Positions 1 to 6,768 of a DNA stretch of 50,965 nucleotides are shown in pieces (the stretch's first letter is position 1; every line of letters starts with the position of its first letter). Source of the stretch: Candidatus Wolfebacteria bacterium (lineage in GTDB: Bacteria; Patescibacteriota; Minisyncoccia; UBA6257; UBA9933); NCBI GenBank assembly GCA_016188075.1, contig JACPIO010000005.1:1-50965 (forward strand), given 5' to 3'. The position numbers and the translations under genes were made by a program. The notes under the pieces were generated by a model, which was given only the letters and a program-made list of their open reading frames with translations, had not been told where the DNA came from and did no database searches.

Positions 1-760
1 CTTTAATTTTTTCATCAATCCGAGCGTCCTCTGCCTCGTTGCGTTTAAAAAAATCTTCCCGGGCAATGGCAGCCGGAATAATTTTTACCTCCACCGACTC
101 CGGCCTCTCTTTAATCTTGAGGATATCGACATTTTTGACTTCGACAAATTTTTCCGGCACAACAATTCTTTCCGTTCCCTTAATGATTTCTTTCGTTTGA
201 GGGTCAACCGCCGCTACTAGAACCGAATTTTCGGCTCCAAAAATTCGTGAATTGCCCGTGAAGAATTCCGTTCCAAAAGCCGTGCCGCGAACCGTTGCCA
301 CCGCATTAGCGGTTTTCACTTCCCATAAAGAGTCGGGGGTGACAAGAGTGATAATTTTAGACCAAACTCGGCCCACCACCAGTGAAATTTTTACCGTTAA
401 TTTCTCGCTTTGAGCGTTAAATGTGCCTTCGCTCAAAACAAATTTCGTGCCGGGCTCGAAACGCGCCGCCGAACCGTCGGGAAAATGGATATTAGCCCGG
501 CCATTTTTCGCCGCTTCTATTTTGACGCCGGAAGAAAGTTCGTCGCCGGTTTTAAGTTCGCGGATTTTCGAATCATCATCTGGTTTTATTTCAAAAACCG
601 AAGGCGAAACAATTTCAATCCAGGGCTTGGAAACCGCTGGAGCGGTTTTTGGTAACGGCTGATTGCCGGGTGAATCAAAAGTCGGTTTACCGAAAAAGTA
701 AAAAGCGCCAGCCGCGATAACCGCTGTCCCTAAAATGCTTAATAGAATTGTGGTTTTCAT
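1..760 (-). CDS. FecR-domain membrane-anchored protein (C-terminus off the left edge)
   Basis: Reading the minus strand from the ATG at 760 gives an open frame to base 1 with no stop, so the gene is cut by the window and absent from the ORF track. It starts with a signal anchor (MKTTILLSILGTAVIAAGAF), then a Pro/Ser linker, then a FecR-like beta-rich part: 'GDELSSGVKIEAAKNGRANI', a scaffold with 'GRVWSKI', and 'TANAVATVRGTAFGTE', the usual FecR 'TPxAvvaVRGTxF' signature. FecR domains outside iron transport are common in envelope proteins and may bind glycans or partners; no function can be fixed here. The ATG overlaps the stop of the upstream gene as ATGA, suggesting translational coupling. 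Confidence 0.85.
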   Translation of the reverse strand, partial: MKTTILLSILGTAVIAAGAFYFFGKPTFDSPGNQPLPKTAPAVSKPWIEIVSPSVFEIKPDDDSKIRELKTGDELSSGVKIEAAKNGRANIHFPDGSAARFEPGTKFVLSEGTFNAQSEKLTVKISLVVGRVWSKIITLVTPDSLWEVKTANAVATVRGTAFGTEFFTGNSRIFGAENSVLVAAVDPQTKEIIKGTERIVVPEKFVEVKNVDILKIKERPESVEVKIIPAAIAREDFFKRNEAEDARIDEKIK

Positions 761-1101
761 CTAATTATCGTTCCGGGTGGAACGGGTTTTTCCGGAATTA
801 AAAGTATGGGTTCGTTGCCATCGCAATTTACCGCGAGGAGCATTCCTTGGCTTTCGAGCCCCACTATGGTTCGCGGCTCTAAATTGGCGACAATGACGAT
901 TTCTTTATCAATTAAATTTTCCGGCTCGTAAAATTGAGCGATGCCGGCGATGATTTGATGGGGCACACTCTCTCCCGCTTCGTTTTTATCGCCGCAATCA
1001 ACTTTCAATTTCAAAAGTTTTTCGGAATTTTCAACCCGTTCGGCGAAAATAATTTTAGCGACCCGCAGATCTAACTTTTTGAAATCTTCAAAGCTTATCA
1101 T
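757..1101 (-). CDS. tRNA-binding domain protein (MetRS C-terminal / CsaA-like)
   Basis: The 114-aa protein is a stand-alone OB-fold tRNA-binding domain. 'FKKLDLRVAKIIFAERVENSEKLLKLKVDCG' is the classic start of the EMAP-II/Trbp111/MetRS beta domain, followed by 'QIIAGIAQFYEPENLIDKEIVIVANLEPR' and 'GLESQGMLLAV'. The length fits free Trbp111/CsaA-type proteins or the detached C-terminal module of methionyl-tRNA synthetase, which binds the tRNA elbow. No catalytic synthetase part is present next to it. It starts at an ATG 38 bases after the DUF763 gene and overlaps the FecR gene by four bases. Family call is firm; chaperone versus synthetase-partner role is open. Confidence 0.88.
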   Translation of the reverse strand: MISFEDFKKLDLRVAKIIFAERVENSEKLLKLKVDCGDKNEAGESVPHQIIAGIAQFYEPENLIDKEIVIVANLEPRTIVGLESQGMLLAVNCDGNEPILLIPEKPVPPGTIIR

Positions 1102-1138
1102 GATTTTAAAAAAAAATTACAATATTCTCACGAATGTT

Positions 1139-2296
1139 TCATGCTCCCTGATTCATGAGTCTCCCCTCCATCAATCTCCTTTCCGCGGCTCCGACTTTCA
1201 TCCTCTGAATAATACGGCTAAAAAATTGAATTGTCGAATCGTAGGTCGGGCGATCAACCGGATAAGGCGTGGCGTCTTTACCGCCGTGGGCAAACGAATA
1301 GCGGGCCGGATCAACATAGGAAGGCTTGGCGCCGTAGATAATTTCCGAGACTAAACTTAAGGCGCGCATTGTTTTGGGGCCCACGCCCGGAAAAGCCAAA
1401 AGATTTTCATAATTTTTCGGCTTGGCTTCAGATACTTTATACAAAATTTTGTCTAAATACTTGCTTTTAGTAAAATCTTCGGCGACGACCGGATGAGTGT
1501 GAAATTCCTTATTTTCCAAATTGATAAAAGCTAATTGCTGCTGCCCGACTTTTATTTTAATAGATTGAGATAAATCTGAACTGTGGCGACGCAGAATTTT
1601 AATGTCATTCATCAGCGACCCGTAACCAGCTTGAACAAGTTCAGTGGAAATTTGACGCGTTTCATCGCTTTCATTCGCGGTTAAATTCAAGGTTAGCGTT
1701 TTTATCGGACTTATAATCGCGGTGTGAGGTTCTGAAACCAAATCAGTCGCTTTTTCCGAATGCCAGTGATAACGGCGAGCTTGGCCTTTTAGGGCATTCA
1801 TTCCCTGCTGAACTACGGCCCAAGCGCCGCTTTTGGAAAAGAAAAAAGCATGATGATAAATCTGGAAGCCGTCTTGAATCAAGGCGCTGTCCACTTTGGC
1901 GGTCATTCGGGAATTATAGACGAGATTTCGACCGCCTCTCTCTGGCAAAGCCAAAAAATCCGCGCCGCGTTCGATTTCTTCCGGAGCTTTGCGCGAAGTC
2001 TTGCCTTTTCCGCCAGCAATGAAAATACCGAATTCTCTTTGTTGGCCGCGAATGGCTTCTTTCAAGGCCGCGGTTAAAATCGTCGTAAGCCCGCTCGCGT
2101 TCCAATCAAAGGCCAAAACTGTTCCCAAAGACTGAAACCAGCCCGGATCCGCAATGCGTTTTATAAATTCATCCGGGCCGTATTCCTCGTTCATTACATG
2201 CATCATCTGCCGGCCAAGCCGAACCATTCTCTCAAAAAGCCATTTAGGACATTTACCGTAATCAAGACCGAAAGTAGCGATGCCTCTGTTTATCAT
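1139..2296 (-). CDS. DUF763 domain protein
   Basis: The 385-aa protein matches DUF763, a family seen mainly in archaea and in CPR or thermophilic bacteria. Visible hallmarks are the N-terminal 'RGIATFGLDYGKCPKWLF', 'MVRLGRQMMHVMNEEYG', the central 'FHDGFQIYHHAFFF'-like stretch and a C-terminal helix-hairpin-helix-like segment 'LLAFPGVGPKTMRALSLV' followed by 'SYVDPARYSFAHGGKDATPYPV'. The helix-hairpin-helix part suggests nucleic-acid binding. No enzyme activity is established for the family. No Shine-Dalgarno site precedes the ATG. It could form a transcription unit with the tRNA-binding gene 37 bases downstream. Confidence 0.88.
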   Translation of the reverse strand: MINRGIATFGLDYGKCPKWLFERMVRLGRQMMHVMNEEYGPDEFIKRIADPGWFQSLGTVLAFDWNASGLTTILTAALKEAIRGQQREFGIFIAGGKGKTSRKAPEEIERGADFLALPERGGRNLVYNSRMTAKVDSALIQDGFQIYHHAFFFSKSGAWAVVQQGMNALKGQARRYHWHSEKATDLVSEPHTAIISPIKTLTLNLTANESDETRQISTELVQAGYGSLMNDIKILRRHSSDLSQSIKIKVGQQQLAFINLENKEFHTHPVVAEDFTKSKYLDKILYKVSEAKPKNYENLLAFPGVGPKTMRALSLVSEIIYGAKPSYVDPARYSFAHGGKDATPYPVDRPTYDSTIQFFSRIIQRMKVGAAERRLMEGRLMNQGA

Positions 2297-2371
2297 AGGA
2301 ATTAGTAGATAGTAGTTAGGAGTTAGTTTTATAAGGATTATTTTAGCATAAAATTAAGTAGTTTAAAAAAG

Positions 2372-2400
2372 TTGACAAAGCGGAGCAGGTGTGATAGATT
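2372..2400 (+). promoter_or_regulatory. Promoter of structured RNA
   Basis: TTGACA at 2372-2377, a 17-base spacer and TAGATT at 2395-2400 form a near-consensus sigma-70-type promoter. It points into a 470-base stretch without a convincing ORF that ends at a strong terminator, so it most likely drives a non-coding transcript starting near 2407. Confidence 0.7.
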
Positions 2401-2406
2401 TACAAA

Positions 2407-2880
2407 ATCGCCTTTACGTATCGCGGCGATAGAAAGGAGGGCCAATGGCGCGATCGCCGCCCTCGCTCTAGAACCTTGTTTTTTTCAGGACCCCCCAAAC
2501 CAAAAAACTTGGGACCCTCGCATGGTACCTCTAGTGGGGTGCCACTCCGCCAAGAGCAACCGAGGGCTAAGCCAGAGCGCCGCCCTAGCTCTATGACAGC
2601 GGGTCCCAGTAGGCGTCCCCGGGACGACCTACGGCGCAGTTAACAAGGGGTCGCTGCGCTGAGTCAGTCGGCATGGGCATATGTCTTTTAAATGCGGGAA
2701 GTTGAGCGCGCTGAGTAGAGAGGTAAGTGAGCAAATCTACCCTACGGAAAGTAAACGAGGTAGGTGGATTACTTGCCGCTGAAAAGCACGCGAGCCGCTA
2801 CTATGGCCCAGCCTAGAAAGGCTCTACTTTCTCGGGGGTTGTACGGCCCTTGGGTGTCTTCGGATACCCAAGGGCTTTTT
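2407..2880 (+). ncRNA. Large structured RNA, ~470 nt, family not recognised
   Basis: The stretch has its own promoter and ends in a perfect intrinsic terminator. By eye it contains many helices: TGGGACCC pairs with GGGTCCCA (about 2510 and 2602), CCCTCG with CGAGGG inside it, hairpins AGTGG/CCACT and AGAGC/GCTCT, GTAGGCGTCC with GGACGACCTAC, GCGCAG with CTGCGC, and an 11-bp helix with one bulged C (2726-2768) stacked on GGTAAGT/ACTTGCC. I looked for and did not find RNase P (GAGGAAAGTCC, ACAGAA), tmRNA (T-loop, CCA end) or SRP (GGAAGCAGCC) signatures. It could be a very divergent housekeeping RNA or a new class. A short RBS-like AAAGGAGG followed by an 8-codon ORF lies near 2436. Confidence 0.65.
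2846..2880 (+). terminator. Intrinsic terminator of structured RNA
   Basis: A GCCCTTGGGT stem, a short GTC/GAT extension, a UUCG loop, ACCCAAGGGC and then TTTTT. It ends exactly at the stop codon of the convergent HD gene, so it may also serve that gene in the other direction. Confidence 0.88.
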
Positions 2881-3439
2881 ATTTCAAGACGATAAATTTT
2901 GTTTCACTTACCTGCTCTTCTAATTTTTGCACAATGGGATTATTTAATTTCTCTTTTAAAATTTTTAGGACTGCTTCGTGGTACTCGAAATATTTTTCCG
3001 GTGAGGGGCATTCAAAACTTTTCCATAAATCATCGCCGTAAGTTTCGTAAGCATCTTTTAGCGACATCAAGTTGTGAATTTTATCAGCAACACAGACCAT
3101 TAAACTTTCAAAGCTTGCGGATTTTAAATTCTCCCGATATTTTACTTTCCGTTCTTCCCAAGCTTTAATATTTTTATCTTCGGTGACACCCAAAACGATT
3201 TCTTTTATTTTTGCACCAAAGTCTTTTTCAAGATTGTCGGGGGTATAAGGAGTATCTTCGATAGTATCATGGAGAATGCCGCTGACTATAATATTTTCAT
3301 CGTCAATATAATCCAAAAGAATTATCGCAATCGAGAAAAGATGAGAAATATACGGCGTCCCATCGCGCTTTCTTTCTTGATTTCGATGTAAAAAACTCGC
3401 CTTTTTAATTGCTTTTTCAATCTGGGGGGTTAATGCCAC
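2879..3439 (-). CDS. HD-domain protein, RelA/SpoT hydrolase-like (MESH1/SAH type)
   Basis: The 186-aa protein has the HD metal site of (p)ppGpp hydrolases: an early 'HRNQERKRDGTPYISHLFSIA' histidine, 'GILHDTIEDT' (the HD pair) and 'MVCVADKIHNL' (the distal Asp). There is no synthetase, TGS or ACT domain, so it is a single-domain hydrolase of the small alarmone hydrolase or MESH1 type. The likely substrate is (p)ppGpp or a related nucleotide, acting in the cytosol; this is inferred from the family. The start is GTG at 3439. Its upstream side is occupied by a ~150-bp palindromic element on the opposite strand. No alarmone synthetase is seen in the window. Confidence 0.85.
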   Translation of the reverse strand: MALTPQIEKAIKKASFLHRNQERKRDGTPYISHLFSIAIILLDYIDDENIIVSGILHDTIEDTPYTPDNLEKDFGAKIKEIVLGVTEDKNIKAWEERKVKYRENLKSASFESLMVCVADKIHNLMSLKDAYETYGDDLWKSFECPSPEKYFEYHEAVLKILKEKLNNPIVQKLEEQVSETKFIVLK

Positions 3440-3450
3440 GCTGGTAATAC

Positions 3451-3603
3451 TCCGCCCGTGCGCCGTGCGGCAGCTCTCGGAGCCCTGACGGGCTTGGTCC
3501 GAGCACTCAATACATTGAGTGCTCGGCCGTCAGGGCGAGAGCGCAGGCGGTCGTCCCGCTTGCGGCGGGACGAACCGCCGGTGCCGTCAGGCGCATGGGC
3601 GGA
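3451..3603 (+). repeat. Cloverleaf palindromic element, copy E1
   Basis: Outer arms TCCGCCCGTGCGCC and GGCGCATGGGCGGA pair apart from one G-T, then an internal loop GTG/TCA, then CGGCA/TGCCG. Inside are two helical arms. The first is TCTC with GAGA, a GGA bulge, CCCTGACGG/CCGTCAGGG, an unpaired GCTTGGT on the 5' side, and a perfect 13-bp stem starting CCGAGCAC with a two-base loop. The second is GGCGGT, CGTCCCGC, loop, GCGGGACG, a bulged A, ACCGCC. It fills the gap between the HD gene and the GerMN gene. Copy E4 at 37.5 kb keeps the unpaired motifs while most paired bases differ. Confidence 0.85.
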
Positions 3604-3625
3604 ATGTTTTACACAATTTATTAAA

Positions 3626-4696
3626 CTATGGTTGTAAAGTGCTCGTGCTATTGCCGTTTATGGAAATTACCACTTCTCTTACTCCGGGGAACTGCTTTAA
3701 TGTTTCTTTAATTTGCGCTCGAATCCAAGCTATCCGGCACGAGCCGCTGGTGTCGCGGGCCAAACTATCATCGAAATCAGCCTTAGCCACTCCATTATCA
3801 ATAATCAAAGATTTAACCCCTACTCCCTGATTTATATTCGTAAAATAACCTTGATTTTTTTCTTCGTCAGTCGGACCCTTTAATAATTCTTCGAGCGCCA
3901 GCCTACCAACCAAAAGCGTCTTTGGTATGGTTCGGGTAACCGAAAAAACTCTTTCGCAGGAAACCGACGAACCCATTTTGGTATTACCAAAATAAACATT
4001 CACCCAAACATTATTTTTCGAATCATATTTTAACGGAATTATAACTCCGTCGCCAATCTCTAAAGTGATGTCGGATCCTTTTTCGACGAGCGACGAGTCA
4101 AAAGAAATTTTCTTCGTGAAATCAATATACCAGTTTGATTCCGAAGCAGACTGTTCAGTGCCCGAAGTATTCACAATAATTCCGTTTTCATAAATTTTCT
4201 TATCTCCGGCAATAATCCTCGCGTTCGTAGTCGGCGGCGTCGAACCATTAAAAACCCTAACTTTACCGCTGATCTCAAAAATTTCGCTAACGGATTCATT
4301 GGCTTTAGGAGAAATTACAATGATCTTGGGGGCTTTAATTACTTTAATCTCCCGAACCAAAACATCGCTGTTGTCTTTTACCTCGCCTTTGGCTTCAATT
4401 TCGAAACCACGTTCCAAAAAATTCAAATCAGTTTGATGGCCGGTTTCGTCGAATAATTTCGTCTCCGGCGTCAAAGCCAAACTTATTTCTTCGCCATTTT
4501 CCTTTTTCAACAAAATCACCTTGGCGCCCAAAGCTATGTCTAAAATCTCGCCCTTGACATTGATTTCTTTAGTGTCCGAAGAAGAAGAAACTCTCGGATC
4601 TAAAATATACTGCCAAAGCGGACTTTGAAGATAAATATAAATTAAACTGCCGGCCAAAATAATGCCCATGCTTACCAACAAAAATGTTTTTCCCAT
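3626..4696 (-). CDS. GerMN/Gmad2-domain membrane-anchored protein
   Basis: The 356-aa protein starts with an uncleaved signal anchor (residues ~3-23). It then has a small OB-like segment ('KGEILDIALGAKVILLKKENGEEISLALT', ~47-110), a Gmad2 immunoglobulin-like domain ('ISPKANESVSEIFEISGKVRVFN', ~133-230) and a C-terminal GerMN domain ('ALEELLKGPTDEEKNQGYFT ... DFDDSLARDTSGSCRIAWIRAQIKETLKQFPGVREVVISINGNS'). GerMN plus Gmad2 is a common pairing in cell-envelope proteins of Gram-positives and CPR, facing outward from the membrane; the ligand is unknown. A TATAAT eight bases before the ATG suggests a leaderless mRNA. Confidence 0.87.
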   Translation of the reverse strand: MGKTFLLVSMGIILAGSLIYIYLQSPLWQYILDPRVSSSSDTKEINVKGEILDIALGAKVILLKKENGEEISLALTPETKLFDETGHQTDLNFLERGFEIEAKGEVKDNSDVLVREIKVIKAPKIIVISPKANESVSEIFEISGKVRVFNGSTPPTTNARIIAGDKKIYENGIIVNTSGTEQSASESNWYIDFTKKISFDSSLVEKGSDITLEIGDGVIIPLKYDSKNNVWVNVYFGNTKMGSSVSCERVFSVTRTIPKTLLVGRLALEELLKGPTDEEKNQGYFTNINQGVGVKSLIIDNGVAKADFDDSLARDTSGSCRIAWIRAQIKETLKQFPGVREVVISINGNSTSTLQP

Positions 4697-4704
4697 TGTA
4701 TTTA

Positions 4705-4710
4705 ATTATA
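4705..4710 (-). promoter_or_regulatory. -10 box, leaderless start
   Basis: TATAAT on the minus strand, with eight bases between it and the ATG at 4696. The transcription start would fall at or within two bases of the start codon. No good -35 is visible. Confidence 0.6.
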
Positions 4711-4773
4711 CCTTAAAAAGCGGCCCCATTCATAATGAGACCGCTTTTCTTTTCCGCAAGCGAAAAACCGATC

Positions 4774-4995
4774 CTACATCATCGGCTTTGGCTCGCACGT
4801 TTTACAGTTCTTTTTGTGCATCACGATTTCAACCACGGCCGACAAACCAACGAGAATGTATACAACCGTGGCAACCGTTCCAGTCATTCCCCCGGGAAGA
4901 TATGAACCAAGCTCCGAGCCAGCCAGTCCGTACCAAAGCCAGTTCAAACCTCCGACCACAAGCAGTATCCACGTTACTATATGCAGACCTTTCAT
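4774..4995 (-). CDS. DUF378 family small membrane protein
   Basis: The ORF track starts at a TTG (5043), but the DUF378 signature begins at the internal ATG: 'MKGLHIVTWILLVVGGLNWLWYGL', then a second hydrophobic segment 'TVATVVYILVGLSAVVEIVMH' and a short Cys-containing tail (KKNCKTCEPK). The family is two-helix inner-membrane proteins of unknown role, common in CPR genomes. The paired cysteines of the tail might bind a metal, but that is a guess. At 73 aa it has the normal family length. Confidence 0.82.
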   Translation of the reverse strand: MKGLHIVTWILLVVGGLNWLWYGLAGSELGSYLPGGMTGTVATVVYILVGLSAVVEIVMHKKNCKTCEPKPMM

Positions 4996-5110
4996 GAAAT
5001 ATTTGCGTTTTAGATGGGCGACCTTTAAATTTGAATACTTCAACTAAACTATTATTTAGTATAAAGGATTAAAATCTAAAATAAAGTAAGTTTTCAACAG
5101 GGGTTACTTC

Positions 5111-5155
5111 AAAAAAGAAAGCGCCCGGATGGGGTTCGAACCTCATTTCGGGCGC
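5111..5155 (-). terminator. Intrinsic terminator of the two-small-protein operon
   Basis: On the minus strand a GCGCCCG stem with inner ATGAGG/CCCAT pairing and a UUCG loop is followed by TTTCTTTTTTG. It lies ~30 bases after the stop of the 34-aa ORF. Confidence 0.8.
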
Positions 5156-5184
5156 ATGATCAGAGCCGAAACCGATCTCGCGGC

Positions 5185-5289
5185 CTAACGGCCGCCCAAC
5201 CACGACCACAAGAGACCAATGACCACGATGACCAGAGCTATCGAAAAAGCAATTGGGGTGGCGATTTGCGACCAATCACGTCCTGACAT
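5185..5289 (-). CDS. 34-aa single-span membrane protein (orphan)
   Basis: Too short for the ORF track. An ideal AAAGGAGGGAATT ribosome site sits directly before the ATG at 5289, just after the stop of the 47-aa ORF. The peptide is a polar MSGRDWSQIATP head, a hydrophobic helix (IAFSIALVIVVIGLLWSWL) and a GGR end. Together with the upstream 47-aa gene it sits between a consensus promoter and an intrinsic terminator, which strongly supports a real two-gene unit. I do not recognise the family. Short toxins, holin-like peptides or regulators of membrane enzymes have this shape, but nothing here decides. Confidence 0.72.
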   Translation of the reverse strand: MSGRDWSQIATPIAFSIALVIVVIGLLWSWLGGR

Positions 5290-5301
5290 AATTCCCTCCT
5301 T

Positions 5302-5445
5302 TCACCGCTTCACGACAGTGGCGATGCTGCTGATGACTTCATACAATGTGGTTCCGGAAAGGAACCACGTAAACAATGAGGCCAGTAAAACCATAGCAAC
5401 CACTGGAGCCATTGCGAGCACCGGTCCCGGCAAATCCTCGTCCAT
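5302..5445 (-). CDS. 47-aa single-span membrane protein (orphan)
   Basis: The track starts at 5490, but a GGGAGGATTGGAC ribosome site places the start at the ATG of MDEDLPGPVL (5445). The peptide has an acidic head, one hydrophobic helix ('AMAPVVAMVLLASLFTWFL') and a short amphipathic end (YEVISSIATVVKR). Its leader is ~70 nt and contains a GCTTC/GAAGC hairpin. It is the first gene of a two-gene operon with the 34-aa ORF. GC content and Shine-Dalgarno strength are above those of the neighbouring core genes. Family not recognised. Confidence 0.75.
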   Translation of the reverse strand: MDEDLPGPVLAMAPVVAMVLLASLFTWFLSGTTLYEVISSIATVVKR

Positions 5446-5522
5446 GTCCAATCCTCCCTTCCCGTGCTTCCCCGAGAAGCAGGGCCACATCGTTCCCGTA
5501 AAACGTCAAAGAGCATCTGTAT

Positions 5523-5551
5523 ATTATACCTGAAATCTTCTTGGATTGCAA
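5523..5551 (-). promoter_or_regulatory. Promoter of the two-small-protein operon
   Basis: TTGCAA (5546-5551), a 17-base spacer and TATAAT (5523-5528) on the minus strand. The start would be near 5516, giving a ~70-nt 5' leader, unlike the leaderless core genes around it. Confidence 0.75.
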
Positions 5552-5556
5552 CTCTA

Positions 5557-6717
5557 TCAAACTTTCCCCTTTCTTATCCCTTCCCGGATTTGCGCGACAA
5601 AGTTGTTAAAGAAAAAAAGATTGTGGATGGTCAAAAGTTTCATTCCGGTCATTTCCTTGGCGCGAATAAGATGAGAAATGTAATTGCGGCGGTAATTTAA
5701 GCAAGTTGGGCAAGCGCACTTGGGGTCAAGCGGATCCCGATCTTTAAGGTGAACGGATTTATTCAAATCGAGACGGCCCGCGGAGGTAAAAGCGCTTCCA
5801 TGGCGAGCATAGTGCGTGGGGATTGTGCAGTCGAAGGTGTCGATCCCCCATTTTATAATATTCAAGATATCTTCAGGATGGCCAATGCCTAAAAGGTGCC
5901 GAGGTTTATTTTCGTCTAAATGCGGAAGTGTCCAATTTAAAATTTTTTTCATATTCCCTTTTTCGCCCAAATCGCCGCCAATGCCAAAACCATCGAAGCC
6001 CAAAGAATTTATAAACCGAGCGGACTCGATTCTTAAATCTTCGAAGTGCGACCCCTGAATGATGCCAAATAATGACTGATGACTATTGACTAATGACTTG
6101 TGACTAAAAGTTTTCAGGCATTCAACAGCCCAGCGGTGGGTGCGCTTCAAAGCTTTCATAGCGTATTCTCTTGACGGAAAAGGCGGGGTGCACTCATCAA
6201 AGGCAAAAATAATATCACCGCCTAAGGATTGCTGAATCCGGATTGATTCTTGGGGGCCGAGGAAAATTTTTTGGCCATCGACCGGTGAATTAAAGTAAAC
6301 GCCATCTTCTCTTATTTTCACGGATTTGGGCTTGGAATGGGAACCCACCGTATCTCCAGTATTTTTACTCGGAAGAAATTTCATAACTTTACCGACGCCT
6401 AAATCGCGCCCAAATCCCAAACTAAACACTTGGAATCCGCCGGAGTCAGTCATCAAAGGCCGGGGCCAGTTCATAAATTTATGAAGACCTCCGGATTTCT
6501 TAATCAAATCTTCGCCGGGCTTTAAGTGAAGATGAAAGGTGTTCGTAATTAAAAGCTGGCTCTTGGTTTCTAAAACTTCTTTGGTGTCCAAAGTTTTTAT
6601 AACGGCTTGAGTCGCCACCGGCACAAAAGCCGGGGTTTCGATTTCACCGTGAGAAGTTTTGAGGATTCCGAGCCGAGCCCGACTTTTCTTCGATTTTTTG
6701 ATAATCTCAAATTCCAT
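5557..6717 (-). CDS. tgt: tRNA-guanine transglycosylase
   Basis: Exchanges guanine-34 of GUN-anticodon tRNAs for a 7-deazaguanine in queuosine synthesis. Visible family marks are 'TPAFVPVATQAVIKTL', 'LLITNTFHLHLKPGED', 'LMTDSGGFQVFSL' with the general-base Asp, 'IFAFDECTPPFPSREYAMKALKRTHRWA', 'GFGIGGDLGE', the nucleophile region 'DTFDCTIPTHYARHG' (~residue 293) and the zinc site CxCxxC...H (~332-361). 'PTHYARHG' replaces the usual PTRNARNG. A stretch 'SHKSLVNSHQS' just before 'LFGIIQG' is encoded by a degenerate 7-bp repeat (TGACTNA-like, 6062-6107) and looks like an in-frame insertion. There is no Shine-Dalgarno site. Confidence 0.93.
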   Translation of the reverse strand: MEFEIIKKSKKSRARLGILKTSHGEIETPAFVPVATQAVIKTLDTKEVLETKSQLLITNTFHLHLKPGEDLIKKSGGLHKFMNWPRPLMTDSGGFQVFSLGFGRDLGVGKVMKFLPSKNTGDTVGSHSKPKSVKIREDGVYFNSPVDGQKIFLGPQESIRIQQSLGGDIIFAFDECTPPFPSREYAMKALKRTHRWAVECLKTFSHKSLVNSHQSLFGIIQGSHFEDLRIESARFINSLGFDGFGIGGDLGEKGNMKKILNWTLPHLDENKPRHLLGIGHPEDILNIIKWGIDTFDCTIPTHYARHGSAFTSAGRLDLNKSVHLKDRDPLDPKCACPTCLNYRRNYISHLIRAKEMTGMKLLTIHNLFFFNNFVAQIREGIRKGKV

Positions 6718-6725
6718 TTTAATAT

Positions 6726-6746
6726 TTACGACATCGTAAGTCGTAA
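6726..6746. repeat. REP palindrome, copy 1 (downstream flank of RAYT)
   Basis: TTACGAC, a seven-base loop and GTCGTAA form the palindrome. The same sequence also reads as TTACGA-CA-TCGTAA, so two hairpins overlap. It lies between the tgt start and the RAYT stop, and a near-identical copy lies on the other side of the RAYT gene. Confidence 0.8.
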
Positions 6747-6768
6747 GATCAAATCGTAAGATAAAAAA

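Noticed and set aside
2521-2560. Cobalamin-riboswitch-like GCCACT
   Set aside because: Only the short motif matches; the surrounding conserved core is absent and no B12 gene follows.
2372-2596. 74-aa plus-strand ORF in the structured RNA region
   Set aside because: Starts inside the promoter, is low in protein-like composition, and the DNA is full of helices ending in a terminator.
2407-2880. RNase P RNA, tmRNA or SRP RNA
   Set aside because: None of the invariant sequence pieces of these RNAs was found; GGAAAGT near 2745 is not in an RNase P P4 context.
5121-5155. tRNA-like GGTTCGAACC
   Set aside because: It is the UUCG-capped stem of a minus-strand terminator; no acceptor, D or anticodon arms around it.
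5069-5275. 68-aa minus-strand ORF
   Set aside because: Runs through the terminator and is out of frame with the well-supported 34-aa gene.
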